From Burkholderiales bacterium (GTDB lineage Bacteria; Pseudomonadota; Gammaproteobacteria; Burkholderiales; SHXO01): a DNA stretch of 64,000 nt. Below the pieces are notes generated by a model, which was given only the letters and a program-made list of their open reading frames with translations, did not search any database and was not told the origin of the DNA. Positions within the stretch are counted from its first letter, which is position 1, and each line of letters opens with the position of its first letter. The stretch is taken from contig JADZGB010000003.1 in NCBI GenBank assembly GCA_020854105.1, positions 124,573-188,572 of the forward strand, read 5' to 3'. The position numbers and the translations under genes are program-made. This document shows, piece by piece, positions 8,886 through 18,180 of the stretch.

Positions 8886-10127
8886 CTAAACGGGGCCCTT
8901 GCCCTGCAGCGCGACCTGGCCCAGATCCCAGATCGGCAGGAACACGCCGAGCGCGACGATCAGGACCAGGATGCCGAGCAGCACGATCAGGATCGGCTCG
9001 ATCTGCGCACCCAGGGTCTTCAGGTCGTACTGGACCTCGCGCGTGTACATGTCGGCCACCTCGTCCATCATGTCGTCGAGCGAACCGGACTCCTCCCCCA
9101 CCAGCATCATCTGCAGCGCCACCGGGGTGAACGCGCCGGTGGAGATGGCGGTGCGCAGAACACTCTCGCCGCGCTCGACGCCCTCGCGCATGCGCTCCAC
9201 CTTGTAGCTCACGAATCTGTTGTCCACCACCTGTGCGACCAGACTCAGGGCGTGGACCGCGGACACCCCGCTGCGCAGCGCCAGCGCGAAGCTGCGGGCG
9301 AATCGCGCGAGCGTCGCCTCGAGCACGATGGGTCCGGCGACGGGAATGCGCAGCTTGATCCGGTCCCAGGTCAGACGCCCCCGGGGCGTGGCCAGCCAGG
9401 CGCGGAAGCCAGCGATGGCTCCCAGCGCGAGCGCCAGCAGTGCCCACCAGTAGTCGACGCAGAAATCGGACACCGCCACGAGTACGCGCGTGAGCAGGGG
9501 CAGCTGCGCGCCGAAGCCGCGGTAGACCTCGGCGAACTGGGGAATGACGAACAGGTTGATCACGCCCAGGGCGACCAGCATGGCAGTGATCACGAACGTG
9601 GGGTAGCGCAGCGCCGACTTCACCTGCGCGCGCATCTCCTCCTGGAATTCCAGGTGGTGGAACAGGCGCAGGAAGACTTCCTCCAGCCGGCCCGTGGTCT
9701 CGCCCACGTACACCATGGCCACGTAGAAGGGCGTGAACACCTCCCCCTGGCGCTGGAGAGACGCGGACAGGTCGCGGCCGCTCTCCAGGTTCTCGCGCAC
9801 GCTCTGCAGTGCGGCCCTGAAGCTCGGGTTGGTGCTCGATTCCTGCAGCCCTCCCAGCGCGCGCAGTATCGGCACGCCGGCCTTCAGCAGGGAGTACATC
9901 TGGCGGCTGAACAGGAGCAGGTCGGCCGGTCTGACCGGTTGCCTGCGCCAGCGCGCCATCCCTGCGCGCTCCCGGGCCGCGGCAGGCGTGCGTGCAGGCC
10001 GGATGCGCACCGGCGTGATGCCGCTGCCGGTCAGGGCGACCGCGACGGCGCTGCTGTCGGCGCCTTCCAGCACCCCTTCCACCAGGCCGCCGCCGGCGTC
10101 GCGGCCGCTGTATGCGAACTGTGCCAT
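8886..10127 (-). CDS. mshG: MSHA platform protein MshG (GspF/PilC family)
   Basis: A 413-residue inner-membrane platform protein from ATG 10127 (MAQFAYSGRDAGGGLVEG). It has two repeats of the T2SSF fold, each a cytoplasmic helical bundle (LLLFSRQMYSLLKAGVPI; LARFARSFALALRSGVS) followed by membrane helices near residues 167-190, 220-245 and 378-402. PilC/GspF proteins transmit ATPase movements to pilin insertion. It starts 4 bases after mshE. The overlapping open frame upstream lies inside mshE and is not part of this gene. Confidence 0.92.
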   Translation of the reverse strand: MAQFAYSGRDAGGGLVEGVLEGADSSAVAVALTGSGITPVRIRPARTPAAARERAGMARWRRQPVRPADLLLFSRQMYSLLKAGVPILRALGGLQESSTNPSFRAALQSVRENLESGRDLSASLQRQGEVFTPFYVAMVYVGETTGRLEEVFLRLFHHLEFQEEMRAQVKSALRYPTFVITAMLVALGVINLFVIPQFAEVYRGFGAQLPLLTRVLVAVSDFCVDYWWALLALALGAIAGFRAWLATPRGRLTWDRIKLRIPVAGPIVLEATLARFARSFALALRSGVSAVHALSLVAQVVDNRFVSYKVERMREGVERGESVLRTAISTGAFTPVALQMMLVGEESGSLDDMMDEVADMYTREVQYDLKTLGAQIEPILIVLLGILVLIVALGVFLPIWDLGQVALQGKGPV

Positions 10128-10131
10128 CGCC

Positions 10132-11835
10132 TCAGTCGTCCGCCTGCGAGGACACGCGCATGGCCTCCTCCACCGTGGTGAGGCCGCGCGCGGCGAGCAC
10201 GGCGGCGTGCCGGCGCAGGGTGCGGCCCTCCATCTGCCTCCGTGCCGCCTCGATGAAGCGGGATGCATCGCCGTCGTTGGCCGCGTGCACCACCGGACGG
10301 GTCATCTCCAGCATCTCGTACACGCCGGTGCGGCCCAGATAGCCGGTGGCGTTGCACTGGGAGCAGCCGGCACCGCGCAGGATGCGCGGCCTGGCCTGGA
10401 CGCCGTCGAGCTCCTGGCGCAGCCACTCCGCCTCCGCCGGCTGCAGCGGCTGTTCCTGCGCGCAGCCGTCGCACACCACGCGCACCAGCCGCTGGGCCAG
10501 CACCAGCCGCAGGGACATCGCAATCATGTAGCGCGGCGCGCCCATGTCCATCAGCCGGATGGGCGTGCTCAGCGCGTCGTTGGTGTGCAGGGTGGACAGC
10601 ACCATGTGTCCGGTCATCGCCGCGCGCAGCCCGACCTCGACCGTCTCCTGATCGCGCATCTCGCCCACCAGAATGACATCTGGATCCTGGCGCAGCGCCG
10701 AGCGCAGGATGCGGCCGAAGGTGAGCTGGATCTTCTCCTGCACCTGCACCTGGTTGATGCGCGGGAGCCGGTACTCGACCGGATCCTCGACCGTGATGAT
10801 CTTGCGCTCCGGCGTGTTGATCGCGGCCAGCGCGGAATACAGCGTGGTGGTCTTGCCGCTTCCCGTGGGGCCGGTGACCAGGATCATGCCGCTGGGGCGG
10901 TTCACCACATCCTGCACGCGCTCCAGGACGTGGTCCGGCATGCCGAGGCGTTCCAGGCCGAGCAGCCCGGAACTCTGGTTGAGCAGACGCATCACCACCG
11001 ACTCGCCGAACTGCACCGGCATGGTGGAGATGCGCACGTCCACCTGGCTGTTGCGCGCCTTGATCTGGAACCGCCCGTCCTGGGGAAGCCGCTTCTCGGA
11101 GATGTCCAGGCCGGACATCAGCTTCAGGCGCAGCACCAGGGCCGAGGCGATCTTCGGGTCGGCCTCGGTCTGCACGTGCAGCAGTCCGTCGATGCGGAAG
11201 CGGATGACGAGCCGCGTCTCCTGCGGTTCGATGTGGATGTCCGAGGCCCGCACGCCCACCGCGTCCTCGAACACCGACTGCAGCAGGCGCACCACCGGTG
11301 CATCCTCGACCGTGGTCCCGCCGCCCAGGGCAGCGAAGTCGATGCCGGTCTCGCCCAGCTCCTGGCCCAGCTCCTGGGCCAGGCCGGAGATCTCCTCGGT
11401 GCGCCGGTACACGCGGTCGATGGTCTGCAGCAGCAGCGTCTCGGTGACCACGGCGAGCTGGATGTCGCGCCTGAGGAAGCGCGTGATCTCGTCATAGGCG
11501 AACAGATCCGTGGGATCGGCCATCGCCACCCGGAAGAAGCTGCCTCCGTCCTCGAGCACCAGCGCGCGGAAGCGGCGGGCATGCGTCTCCGGCAGCCGGC
11601 TGGCCAGCTCCGGCCTGATGGTGAACTGCTTCAGGTTGACGTAGGGCACCTGCAGCTGGCGCGCCAGCGCGTTCGAGATCTGCTCCTCGGACACGAAGTC
11701 CTTGTCGACGAACACGCGGCCCAGCTTGCGCCCGCTGCGCTTCTGCTCCTCGAGCGCATCGCGCAGCTGCTGCTCGGTGAGCAGTCCCTGCTGCAATAGA
11801 ATTTCGCCGAGGCGGACTTTCTCGGGCCGGGCCAT
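10132..11835 (-). CDS. mshE: MSHA pilus assembly ATPase MshE with c-di-GMP-binding MshEN domain
   Basis: A 567-residue secretion ATPase of the GspE/PilB family that powers pilin extension. Residues 8-31 match the first 24-residue MshEN c-di-GMP motif (RLGEILLQQGLL..Q..L..AL..Q). A second, less perfect copy lies at 38-61 (KLG...D in place of RLG...G). The core has Walker A GPTGSGKTT at 322-330, then Asp-box and Walker B segments (VEDPVEYR; QDPDVILVGEMRD) and the tetracysteine zinc site (CDGC...CSQC). It is the first gene of the pilus transcription unit, whose promoter should lie in the 73 bases shared with divergent trmL. A PilT-like retraction ATPase is not in the window. Confidence 0.95.
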   Translation of the reverse strand: MARPEKVRLGEILLQQGLLTEQQLRDALEEQKRSGRKLGRVFVDKDFVSEEQISNALARQLQVPYVNLKQFTIRPELASRLPETHARRFRALVLEDGGSFFRVAMADPTDLFAYDEITRFLRRDIQLAVVTETLLLQTIDRVYRRTEEISGLAQELGQELGETGIDFAALGGGTTVEDAPVVRLLQSVFEDAVGVRASDIHIEPQETRLVIRFRIDGLLHVQTEADPKIASALVLRLKLMSGLDISEKRLPQDGRFQIKARNSQVDVRISTMPVQFGESVVMRLLNQSSGLLGLERLGMPDHVLERVQDVVNRPSGMILVTGPTGSGKTTTLYSALAAINTPERKIITVEDPVEYRLPRINQVQVQEKIQLTFGRILRSALRQDPDVILVGEMRDQETVEVGLRAAMTGHMVLSTLHTNDALSTPIRLMDMGAPRYMIAMSLRLVLAQRLVRVVCDGCAQEQPLQPAEAEWLRQELDGVQARPRILRGAGCSQCNATGYLGRTGVYEMLEMTRPVVHAANDGDASRFIEAARRQMEGRTLRRHAAVLAARGLTTVEEAMRVSSQADD

Positions 11836-11908
11836 GGCCGCTCCAGTTGGACTACCACCGGGTTATCGACCGGGCGCCCGCCGCATTTAACCTTCCCTTG
11901 CATACGCG

Positions 11909-12373
11909 ATGTTCGACGTCGTCCTGTTCCAACCCGAGATTCCGCCCAACACCGGCAACGTGATCCGCCTGTGCGCGAATACCGGCAGCCGCCTGCACCT
12001 GGTCGAGCCTCTGGGCTTCCGCATGGACGACCGCGAGCTGCGCCGGGCCGGACTGGACTACCACGAATACACCCGGGTGCAGGTACACCCGGACTGGGCT
12101 GCCTGTGACGCGGCCCTGGCGGGGCGGCGCATGTTCGCGTTCTCGACCCGGGCCGCCCGCTGCTTCGACGAACCGGCCTACCGGCCCGGCGACGTCCTGG
12201 TGTTCGGAGCGGAGACGAGCGGTCTGCCCGGTGAACTGCTGGAGGCGTTCGCACCGGAACGACGGCTGCGGCTGCCGATGCTACCCGGCAATCGCAGCAT
12301 CAACCTGTCCAATGCGGTGGCTGTGGCGGTGTTCGAGGCGTGGCGTCAGAACCGCTACGCGCACGGCGCCTAA
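11909..12373 (+). CDS. trmL: tRNA (cytidine(34)-2'-O)-methyltransferase TrmL
   Basis: A 154-residue SPOUT-family enzyme that methylates the 2'-OH of the wobble base in tRNA-Leu isoacceptors. The three knot motifs are visible: motif 1 in PEIPPNTGNVIRLCAN (residues 9-24), motif 2 in DVLVFGAETSGLP (about 94-106) and motif 3 in RLPMLPGNRSINLSNAVAVA (about 121-140). Length is normal for the family. It is divergent from mshE and convergent with gpsA, so it is probably a single-gene unit. Confidence 0.95.
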   Translation: MFDVVLFQPEIPPNTGNVIRLCANTGSRLHLVEPLGFRMDDRELRRAGLDYHEYTRVQVHPDWAACDAALAGRRMFAFSTRAARCFDEPAYRPGDVLVFGAETSGLPGELLEAFAPERRLRLPMLPGNRSINLSNAVAVAVFEAWRQNRYAHGA

Positions 12374-12400
12374 CCGAGAGGGGTACCGGTGCTGCCGGCG

Positions 12401-13393
12401 TCAGTCCGTCGCTTCGTTGCGTGGCTCGCGCGCGAGCAGCGCCTCGACCGCCTGCAGCGGTGCCAGACCTTCGAACAGCACGCGGCACACCGATTCGGTG
12501 ATCGGCATGTCCACCCCCGTGCTACTGGCCAGGCGGCGCACTTCGCGGGCACTGTGCACCCCTTCCGCCACGTGCCCGAGTTCCGAGAGCACCTGGCCGA
12601 GTGTCCTGCCGGTCGCCATCTTCAGCCCCACCTTCCGGTTCCGCGACAGGCTGCCGGTGCAGGTCAGAATGAGGTCTCCCATGCCCGCCAGGCCCATGAA
12701 GGTCTCCATCCGGCCGCCCAGGCGCATGCCGAGGCGGGTGATCTCCGCGAGACCGCGCGTGATCAGCGCGGCGCGCGCGCTCTCGCCGAAGCCGAGCCCG
12801 TCGGAGATGCCGGCAGCGATCGCGATCACGTTCTTCACCGCGCCGCCCACTTCGACGCCGGCCAGATCACCGCTGGAGTAGATGCGCAGCCGCGGCGTGC
12901 GCAGTGCGCGCGCGAGCTGCGCGGCGAAGTCCACATCGCTGGCGGCCAGGGTGACGGCTGCGGGCACTCCGCGCGCGACTTCAAGTGCGAAGCTCGGCCC
13001 CGACAGCACGCCGCGCGCGGCCTGCGGCGGCAATTCCTCGGCAGCCACCTCGTGCGGCAGCTTGGCGCTGCCGGCCTCGAACCCCTTGCACAGCCAGATC
13101 GCCGGCAGTGGACGCCTCGCTTCGGCCACCAGGCGCAGCGAAGGGCGCAGGCCGGCGACGCTGCTGCCGATCACGGCGAGGTCGCTGTCGCGAATTGCGT
13201 CCTGCGCGTGCGCCGCCAGGTGCAGCGCTTCGGGAAGGGAGATGCCGGGAAGATAGCGCTGGTTGACCCGCGCCGACTCCATGGCCGCGAAATGCGCGGG
13301 ATCGCGCGTCCACAGCCTGACTTCGTGCGTGTGCGCCAGCGCCACTGCCAGCCCGGTGCCCCAGGCGCCGGCGCCGAGCACGGCGATCTTCAC
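12401..13393 (-). CDS. gpsA: Glycerol-3-phosphate dehydrogenase [NAD(P)+]
   Basis: A 330-residue cytoplasmic enzyme that reduces dihydroxyacetone phosphate to sn-glycerol 3-phosphate for phospholipid synthesis. The N-terminal Rossmann motif is GAGAWGTGLA (residues 7-16). The catalytic Lys lies in GGAVKNVIAIAAGISDGLG, and further family blocks are LSGPSFA and MAGMGDLILTCTG. The GTG start overlaps the stop of the SH3 gene (GTGA). The secB-gpsA pairing is common in proteobacteria; here a small SH3 protein sits between them. Confidence 0.96.
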   Translation of the reverse strand: MKIAVLGAGAWGTGLAVALAHTHEVRLWTRDPAHFAAMESARVNQRYLPGISLPEALHLAAHAQDAIRDSDLAVIGSSVAGLRPSLRLVAEARRPLPAIWLCKGFEAGSAKLPHEVAAEELPPQAARGVLSGPSFALEVARGVPAAVTLAASDVDFAAQLARALRTPRLRIYSSGDLAGVEVGGAVKNVIAIAAGISDGLGFGESARAALITRGLAEITRLGMRLGGRMETFMGLAGMGDLILTCTGSLSRNRKVGLKMATGRTLGQVLSELGHVAEGVHSAREVRRLASSTGVDMPITESVCRVLFEGLAPLQAVEALLAREPRNEATD

Positions 13394-13842
13394 AGGCCCC
13401 AGACCTGGGTGACGTGCACGTAGCCGGTCATGCCCCGGGCATGACGCACGCGCACGAAGTTGCCGCTAACCTCGAGCAGCTCGAGAACCACGTCCTGCTG
13501 CGCCTCGAACACCAGCGCCGCGCTCTCCTCGGGCGCGGCGCGCACCTGGGCGCGGGGTACGCGCACGCTCAGTGTGCGCCGGGCCGACAGCTGCCTCGCC
13601 TCGATCCAGGCCAGCTCGCCGGTGGCATCGCGCACCTTGAGCCAGCCGTCGAGGGCGACCACGACCTCCACCGGATAGTGACGCGAGAGGATGGCGACCG
13701 GTCTGGCCTTGATGGAGGGGCCGTCGAACAGCACGGCAGCGTCCACGGACACCGACCTGTACTCGAGCGCCCGCGCACCAGGCGCCGCCGCACCCAGGGC
13801 GAGCGCGGCCAGAAGCAGGAACGGCTGCGCGCGGGCGCGCAT
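13390..13842 (-). CDS. Exported SH3 domain protein
   Basis: A 150-residue protein from ATG 13842, five bases after secB. Residues 1-25 are a signal peptide (FLLLAALALGAAAPGARA). Two bacterial SH3-like repeats follow, one around residues 28-83 (AAVLFDGPSIKARPVAILSR; WLKVRDATGELAWIE) and one around 90-150 (VRAAPEESAALVFE; FVRVRHARGMTGYVH). Such periplasmic SH3b proteins are often found beside gpsA in betaproteobacteria and may bind peptidoglycan or its peptides. No catalytic domain is visible and no partner can be named. Confidence 0.82.
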   Translation of the reverse strand: MRARAQPFLLLAALALGAAAPGARALEYRSVSVDAAVLFDGPSIKARPVAILSRHYPVEVVVALDGWLKVRDATGELAWIEARQLSARRTLSVRVPRAQVRAAPEESAALVFEAQQDVVLELLEVSGNFVRVRHARGMTGYVHVTQVWGL

Positions 13843-13847
13843 GGCCG

Positions 13848-14330
13848 TCAGTGCGTGACGGGAGGCGTCGCCGGCTGCGCCTGTTCGCCCTGCTGCTGCT
13901 GTTGCAGGCGCTGCTGATACAGCGCCTCGAAGTTGACCGGCGCCAGCAGGAAGGGCGGGAAGCCGCATCGGCTGATGGAATCCGACACCGTCTCGCGCGC
14001 GTAGGGGAACAGGATGTTGGGGCAGGTGATGCTGAGCACCAGATCCAGGCTCTCCTTCGGCAGATTGCGAATCTGGAAGATGCCGGACTGATGCGCCTCC
14101 ACCAGGAACACGGTCTTCTCGTTGTGTACGGCGGTGGTGGTGACGCTGAGGGTCACCTCGTAGAAACCCTCGTTGACCGACTTCGCCTGCGTGCTCAGCT
14201 GCACGTCCACGCGCGGCGTCTCGCGCTCGAGGAACACCTGGGGAGCGTTCGGGACTTCCACCGAAAGGTCCTTCACGTAGATCTTGTCGATGGTGAACAC
14301 CGGCTGGTTCTGCTGCTGCTCCTCGGCCAT
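13848..14330 (-). CDS. secB: Protein-export chaperone SecB
   Basis: A 160-residue cytosolic chaperone that holds precursors unfolded and hands them to SecA. The conserved core is clear: FTIDKIYVKDLSVEVPNAP (residues 12-30), then SVNEGFYEVTLSVT and the near-C-terminal CPNILFPYARETVSD and GGFPPFLLAPVNF-like block (here CGFPPFLLAPVNF). The tail is Gln-rich (QQRLQQQQQGEQ). It is followed closely by the SH3 gene and gpsA. The export-heavy neighbours, including the pilus and the giant MshQ, are plausible clients but this is general. Confidence 0.97.
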   Translation of the reverse strand: MAEEQQQNQPVFTIDKIYVKDLSVEVPNAPQVFLERETPRVDVQLSTQAKSVNEGFYEVTLSVTTTAVHNEKTVFLVEAHQSGIFQIRNLPKESLDLVLSITCPNILFPYARETVSDSISRCGFPPFLLAPVNFEALYQQRLQQQQQGEQAQPATPPVTH

Positions 14331-14428
14331 GATTGCCTCTGCGGAAAAACCGCGATTCTAGCGCATGGCTGGCGGTCTCCCGGAGTCCGGGCAGCGGCGA
14401 GCGCCAGTAGCGACGAATCAGGCGTCGC

Positions 14429-14863
14429 TCAGGAGCGCCGGATCCAGGCGCGCAGGCTGCGCGCGTCGAGGGCCCCGGCGACGCGGTCGACCTCGCTGCC
14501 GCCCTGGAAGCGGATCAGTGTGGGGATGCTGCGGATGCCGAATCGCGCCGCCAGCGCCTGCTGCGCATCGGTATCCACTTTGGCCAGGCGCGCACGCGTG
14601 CGCTCCTCGCGCGCCACCTGCTCGAAGGCAGGCGCCATCATGCGGCACGGGCCGCACCACGGCGCCCAGAAGTCCACCACCACCGGCAGATCGTTGCGGG
14701 CAATGAAGGTGTCGAAGCTGGCCTGCTCGAGCACGGCCGGCTGGCCGTCGAGCAGGGGTGTGCGGCAGCGTCCGCAGGTGCCGCCCTCCTCCAGCCGCGC
14801 CGTGGGGATGCGGTTCACCGCAGCGCAGCGCGCGCACACCACGTGAAGCGCGTCCTCGCCCAT
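14429..14863 (-). CDS. trxC: Thioredoxin 2-type protein (TrxC)
   Basis: A 144-residue protein with an N-terminal zinc ribbon made of two CxxC pairs (CARC at residues 10-13; CGRC at about 30-33) and a thioredoxin fold with active site WCGPC at about residues 67-71. The cis-Pro segment is SIPTLIRF. The zinc domain separates TrxC from TrxA and makes its redox behaviour sensitive to oxidants. It follows grxC by 8 bases, so the two disulphide reductants are probably co-transcribed. Confidence 0.92.
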   Translation of the reverse strand: MGEDALHVVCARCAAVNRIPTARLEEGGTCGRCRTPLLDGQPAVLEQASFDTFIARNDLPVVVDFWAPWCGPCRMMAPAFEQVAREERTRARLAKVDTDAQQALAARFGIRSIPTLIRFQGGSEVDRVAGALDARSLRAWIRRS

Positions 14864-14871
14864 GCGCGTGC

Positions 14872-15135
14872 TCAGCCTGCGCCCGCCAGCAGCGGATCGA
14901 GCCCGCCCGCGCGGTCCAGCGCGGACAACTCGTCGAAACCGCCCACGTGCACGTCACCGACGTAGATCTGCGGTACGGTGCGGCGCTGCGTACGCTGCAT
15001 CATCTCGGCGCGCCGCTCCGGTTCCAGGTCGACCCGGATCGTGTCGATCTCCACGCCCTTGTCGCGCAACAGCCGTTCGGCCATCGAGCAATAGGGGCAG
15101 TAGCCAGTGGCGTACATGGTCACGCGCCTGCTCAT
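14872..15135 (-). CDS. grxC: Glutaredoxin 3
   Basis: An 87-residue glutaredoxin from ATG 15135 (MSRRVTMYATGYCPYC); a TTG five codons earlier is possible but less likely. The active site is CPYC at residues 13-16. The glutathione-binding TVPQIYVGDVHVGGFDEL block lies at about 53-70. It reduces protein disulphides and glutathione adducts. It sits in a minus-strand run with a rhodanese, trxC and secB, the usual grxC-secB neighbourhood. Confidence 0.95.
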   Translation of the reverse strand: MSRRVTMYATGYCPYCSMAERLLRDKGVEIDTIRVDLEPERRAEMMQRTQRRTVPQIYVGDVHVGGFDELSALDRAGGLDPLLAGAG

Positions 15136-15160
15136 CGAAACCGCCTGCAAATATTGGAAC

Positions 15161-15574
15161 TCAACCCTTCTTCACCGGCATGCCGGCCTGCTGCCACGCA
15201 CTCATGCCGCCGCCGAGGGACCGCACCTGGGTGAATCCCGCCTTCTTCAGCGTCGCCGCCGCGGACGCGGACCGATTGCCCGAAGCGCACACCAGCAGAA
15301 TCGGCTTGTCCCTGAATTTCTCCAGTTCCTTCGTGCGCGCCGCCATCTCGCCGGCGGGGATGTGGCGCGCATCCGGGACGTGTCCTGTCTTGAACTCGCC
15401 GGTCTCGCGCACGTCGATGACCTGCGCATCCTGACGGTTGATCAGCTGCACCGCCTCGGCAACGGTGGCCTCCTTCACCTGGCTGATGCGCCTGGCGACC
15501 GAAGGCCAGATGAACATGAGGCCGCTGGTGATGGCGATCAATACCAGCCAGATGTTTTTCTGCACGAATTCCAC
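15161..15574 (-). CDS. Membrane-anchored rhodanese-like sulfurtransferase (YibN type)
   Basis: A 137-residue protein starting at GTG 15574, with a GAGG ribosome site that overlaps the end of the pglL gene. One N-terminal membrane helix (IWLVLIAITSGLMFIWPSVA) is followed by a single rhodanese domain: VIDVRETGEF at about 52-61 and an active-site loop CASGNRSA with catalytic Cys at about 96. It may transfer sulfane sulfur at the inner membrane. A yibN-grxC-secB order is well known in gammaproteobacteria, and the same synteny is kept here. Confidence 0.9.
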   Translation of the reverse strand: MEFVQKNIWLVLIAITSGLMFIWPSVARRISQVKEATVAEAVQLINRQDAQVIDVRETGEFKTGHVPDARHIPAGEMAARTKELEKFRDKPILLVCASGNRSASAAATLKKAGFTQVRSLGGGMSAWQQAGMPVKKG

Positions 15575-15578
15575 TTCG

Positions 15579-17390
15579 TCATTCCTCGAGTATTGAGCGT
15601 TCGGTTGCGTGGGCGTCCAGTACGCGCAGATGATCCAGCAGCGGCACGAGATCGCTCACCCCGGCCTCGATGCGCTCGCGCAGGACGGCTCGCGCTTCTT
15701 CGTCACCGGCGGGAAAGGCTGCGCGCGCCGCCCGCCACTGCCGCTGCGCGGCCGGGTAATCGCGTGCCAGCGCGAGCAGCAGCGCCTGCCGGTACACCAC
15801 GTCCCGCACCGGAAACACGCGCATGGCGCGACCGTTCACCAGCAGCTTCTCGTCCAAGCCGCCAGCTTCGATGCGTATGCTGCGCGCCAGCGCGAGTTCG
15901 ACCAGGGGTGCCAGCAGGGACGTGCGGTGCACCTCCAGCAGCAATTCCCCGGCCTTGCGGTTGGCCGCGTCGGAGGCGTGCAGGTAGCGCTCGCGCGACG
16001 CCGCGAACGCTTCCAGCACCAGGTAATCGCGCACCAGCTGGCCGAGCGCGATCGCGCCCAGCACGAGCGCGACCAGCACGTACCAGCCGAGCCGGCGCGC
16101 AGGTGCCCGTGCAGACCCGAATTCTACCGTGGCGCCCTCGCCCAGACCAAGGACGAGCGCCGCCGGGCCGAGGAAATACGCGTACCACAGCGGATACTCG
16201 AGCAGGCTGTGCAGCGCGAGCACGGCCGCCACGCCCAGCAGCCACCCCGCCGCCGCCCCGCCGTGCGGGCGCCCCAGGCCCGCCGCCCAGGCCCAGGCCG
16301 CGATCGCGAGCGCGGCCAGCCCGGCCAGGCCGAACTCGGCCATCAGCTGCAGCGGCAGATTGTGCGCGTGGTCCTGGAATCCGCCCACGGGTCCGGGCGG
16401 CAGGTCGGGATTGAGCAGGAAGAACTGGTAGGCGTACGTCCGAAACCCCTGCCCCATGAGCGGAGATTGCACGAACATCTGCCAGGCCGCGCTCCACAGC
16501 CGGCCGCGCAGATCGTGCGTCAGGGCCTCGGCCTGCCAGCGCGCCCATGTTCCCGGGGAGTGGAGGGTCGGACCGAGTTCGCGCAGCGCGAACGGCATCA
16601 GGACGTAGGCGGCCAGGCACAGCACGGCGAAGGCGAGCAGCCGGCGGCCGCCAGGCTGCGGCGAGCGCCACGCCAGCCATGCCGCCGCGGCCAGCATCGC
16701 GATCAGATAGAGCAGCACCGCGCGCGTGCCGGTGTGGATCATAACGTAGATCGCCAGCAGGGCCGCCAGCATCGAGAGCAGCGCATGCATCCTGCGCGTC
16801 GCGAACAGATGGCCGACGCTGGCAAGCCCGAGCGCCAGGTAGTCCGCCAGATGGTTCGGTTGAGCCAGGTTGCCCCAGAGCCGATTGCGCGAGGGCGAGA
16901 TCACGTAGCGGCCGAACGGCCCGTAGGTCTCGAACTGCTGTGCGAGGCCGATCGCGCAGTTGAGCACGGCGCCGATCGCCAGAAACCACGCCAGGGTCGT
17001 TACGACGCGCTCCAGTCCGAGTTCGCGCCGCAGCGTGGCGGCGAGTACCGCCAGGGAAGCGGCCCACGCCAGATAGAGCACGGCGAGCAGGCCCTGCTGG
17101 GGAAAGGCGATCCATCCGGCCAGCAGCTGCAGCACGACCAGCACGGCCAGGGCGGGAAACACCAGGGCGCTGCGCGGCAGGACCATGCGCCCTGCCAGCA
17201 CGGCGAGAGGCGCGCAGGCAAGCAGGCCCAGGCCTGCGGCGATGGCCTCGGCGTGGAAGCTCGGCGTCGGCGGCCCCTTGGCCCAGGCGAGGAAGGGCAG
17301 AACCAGCATGAGGCCCAGACACAGCAGGCTCCATGCATGCCAGGCGGATATCGCGACAGGCACGCGCTCGGGGGCGGGGATTCGGGGCAT
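15579..17390 (-). CDS. pglL: PglL-family O-oligosaccharyltransferase (Wzy_C superfamily)
   Basis: A 603-residue polytopic membrane protein from ATG 17390 with about 12 hydrophobic helices. Two signatures separate PglL-type ligases from other Wzy/WaaL proteins: the [17 protein letters not shown] block at residues 173-189 and, in the Wzy_C loop, [10 protein letters not shown] at about 340-349. The last 180 residues form the soluble Wzy_C_2 tail. PglL moves lipid-linked glycans onto Ser/Thr of pilins and other periplasmic proteins. It is divergent from gpmA and ends 4 bases before the rhodanese start. A specific acceptor cannot be read from sequence; the nearby MSHA pilins are candidates. Confidence 0.85.
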   Translation of the reverse strand: MPRIPAPERVPVAISAWHAWSLLCLGLMLVLPFLAWAKGPPTPSFHAEAIAAGLGLLACAPLAVLAGRMVLPRSALVFPALAVLVVLQLLAGWIAFPQQGLLAVLYLAWAASLAVLAATLRRELGLERVVTTLAWFLAIGAVLNCAIGLAQQFETYGPFGRYVISPSRNRLWGNLAQPNHLADYLALGLASVGHLFATRRMHALLSMLAALLAIYVMIHTGTRAVLLYLIAMLAAAAWLAWRSPQPGGRRLLAFAVLCLAAYVLMPFALRELGPTLHSPGTWARWQAEALTHDLRGRLWSAAWQMFVQSPLMGQGFRTYAYQFFLLNPDLPPGPVGGFQDHAHNLPLQLMAEFGLAGLAALAIAAWAWAAGLGRPHGGAAAGWLLGVAAVLALHSLLEYPLWYAYFLGPAALVLGLGEGATVEFGSARAPARRLGWYVLVALVLGAIALGQLVRDYLVLEAFAASRERYLHASDAANRKAGELLLEVHRTSLLAPLVELALARSIRIEAGGLDEKLLVNGRAMRVFPVRDVVYRQALLLALARDYPAAQRQWRAARAAFPAGDEEARAVLRERIEAGVSDLVPLLDHLRVLDAHATERSILEE

Positions 17391-17430
17391 CCGGGCTAGA
17401 ATATCGCACCTGTCTCGAACCACCATCGCC

Positions 17431-18180
17431 ATGCACAAGCTCGTACTGCTGCGCCACGGGGAAAGCATCTGGAACAAGGAGAACCGCTTCACCGGCTGGA
17501 CCGATGTCGACCTGTCCGAGCGCGGACGCGAGGAGGCGCGTGAAGCCGGCCGCCTGCTCGCCGCCGAGGGTCTGGCCTTCGACGTCGCCTACACCTCCGT
17601 GCTCAAGCGCGCCATCCGCACCCTGTGGATGGCTCTCGACCAGATGGATCTGATGTGGATCCCGGTGCGCAATTCCTGGCGCCTGAACGAGCGCCACTAC
17701 GGTGATCTCCAGGGATTGAACAAGGCGGAGACCGCAGCGAAGTTCGGCGAACACCAGGTCAAGATCTGGCGCCGCAGCTACGACATCCCGCCGCCCGCGC
17801 TCGCACCGGACGATGCGCGCCATCCTTCCAACGACCCGCGCTACCGCGACGTGCCGCGCAGCGAGCTGCCGCTCACCGAGTGCCTGAAGGACACCGTCGC
17901 GCGCTTCCTTCCGCTGTGGAACGACAGCATCGCACCCGAAGTGATCCGCGGGCGCCGCGTGATCATTGCCGCGCACGGCAATTCGCTGCGCGCCCTGATC
18001 AAGTACCTGGACGACGTGTCCGAGCAGGACATCGTCGAACTGAACGTCCCCACCGGCATCCCGCTGGTGTACGAACTGGACGCACAGTTGAAGCCGATGC
18101 GCCACTACTACCTGGGCGACCAGGCACGCGTGGCCGCCGCAGTCAATGCCGTCGCTGGACAGGGGAAGGCCGGATCCTGA
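17431..18180 (+). CDS. gpmA: 2,3-bisphosphoglycerate-dependent phosphoglycerate mutase
   Basis: A 249-residue glycolytic enzyme that interconverts 3- and 2-phosphoglycerate. The phosphohistidine motif [18 protein letters not shown] is at residues 6-23 (His9). The second conserved His lies in [17 protein letters not shown], with [12 protein letters not shown] in between. Length is exactly that of dPGM. It is divergent from pglL with only 40 bases between, and the envC-like gene begins inside its 3' end. Confidence 0.97.
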   Translation: MHKLVLLRHGESIWNKENRFTGWTDVDLSERGREEAREAGRLLAAEGLAFDVAYTSVLKRAIRTLWMALDQMDLMWIPVRNSWRLNERHYGDLQGLNKAETAAKFGEHQVKIWRRSYDIPPPALAPDDARHPSNDPRYRDVPRSELPLTECLKDTVARFLPLWNDSIAPEVIRGRRVIIAAHGNSLRALIKYLDDVSEQDIVELNVPTGIPLVYELDAQLKPMRHYYLGDQARVAAAVNAVAGQGKAGS

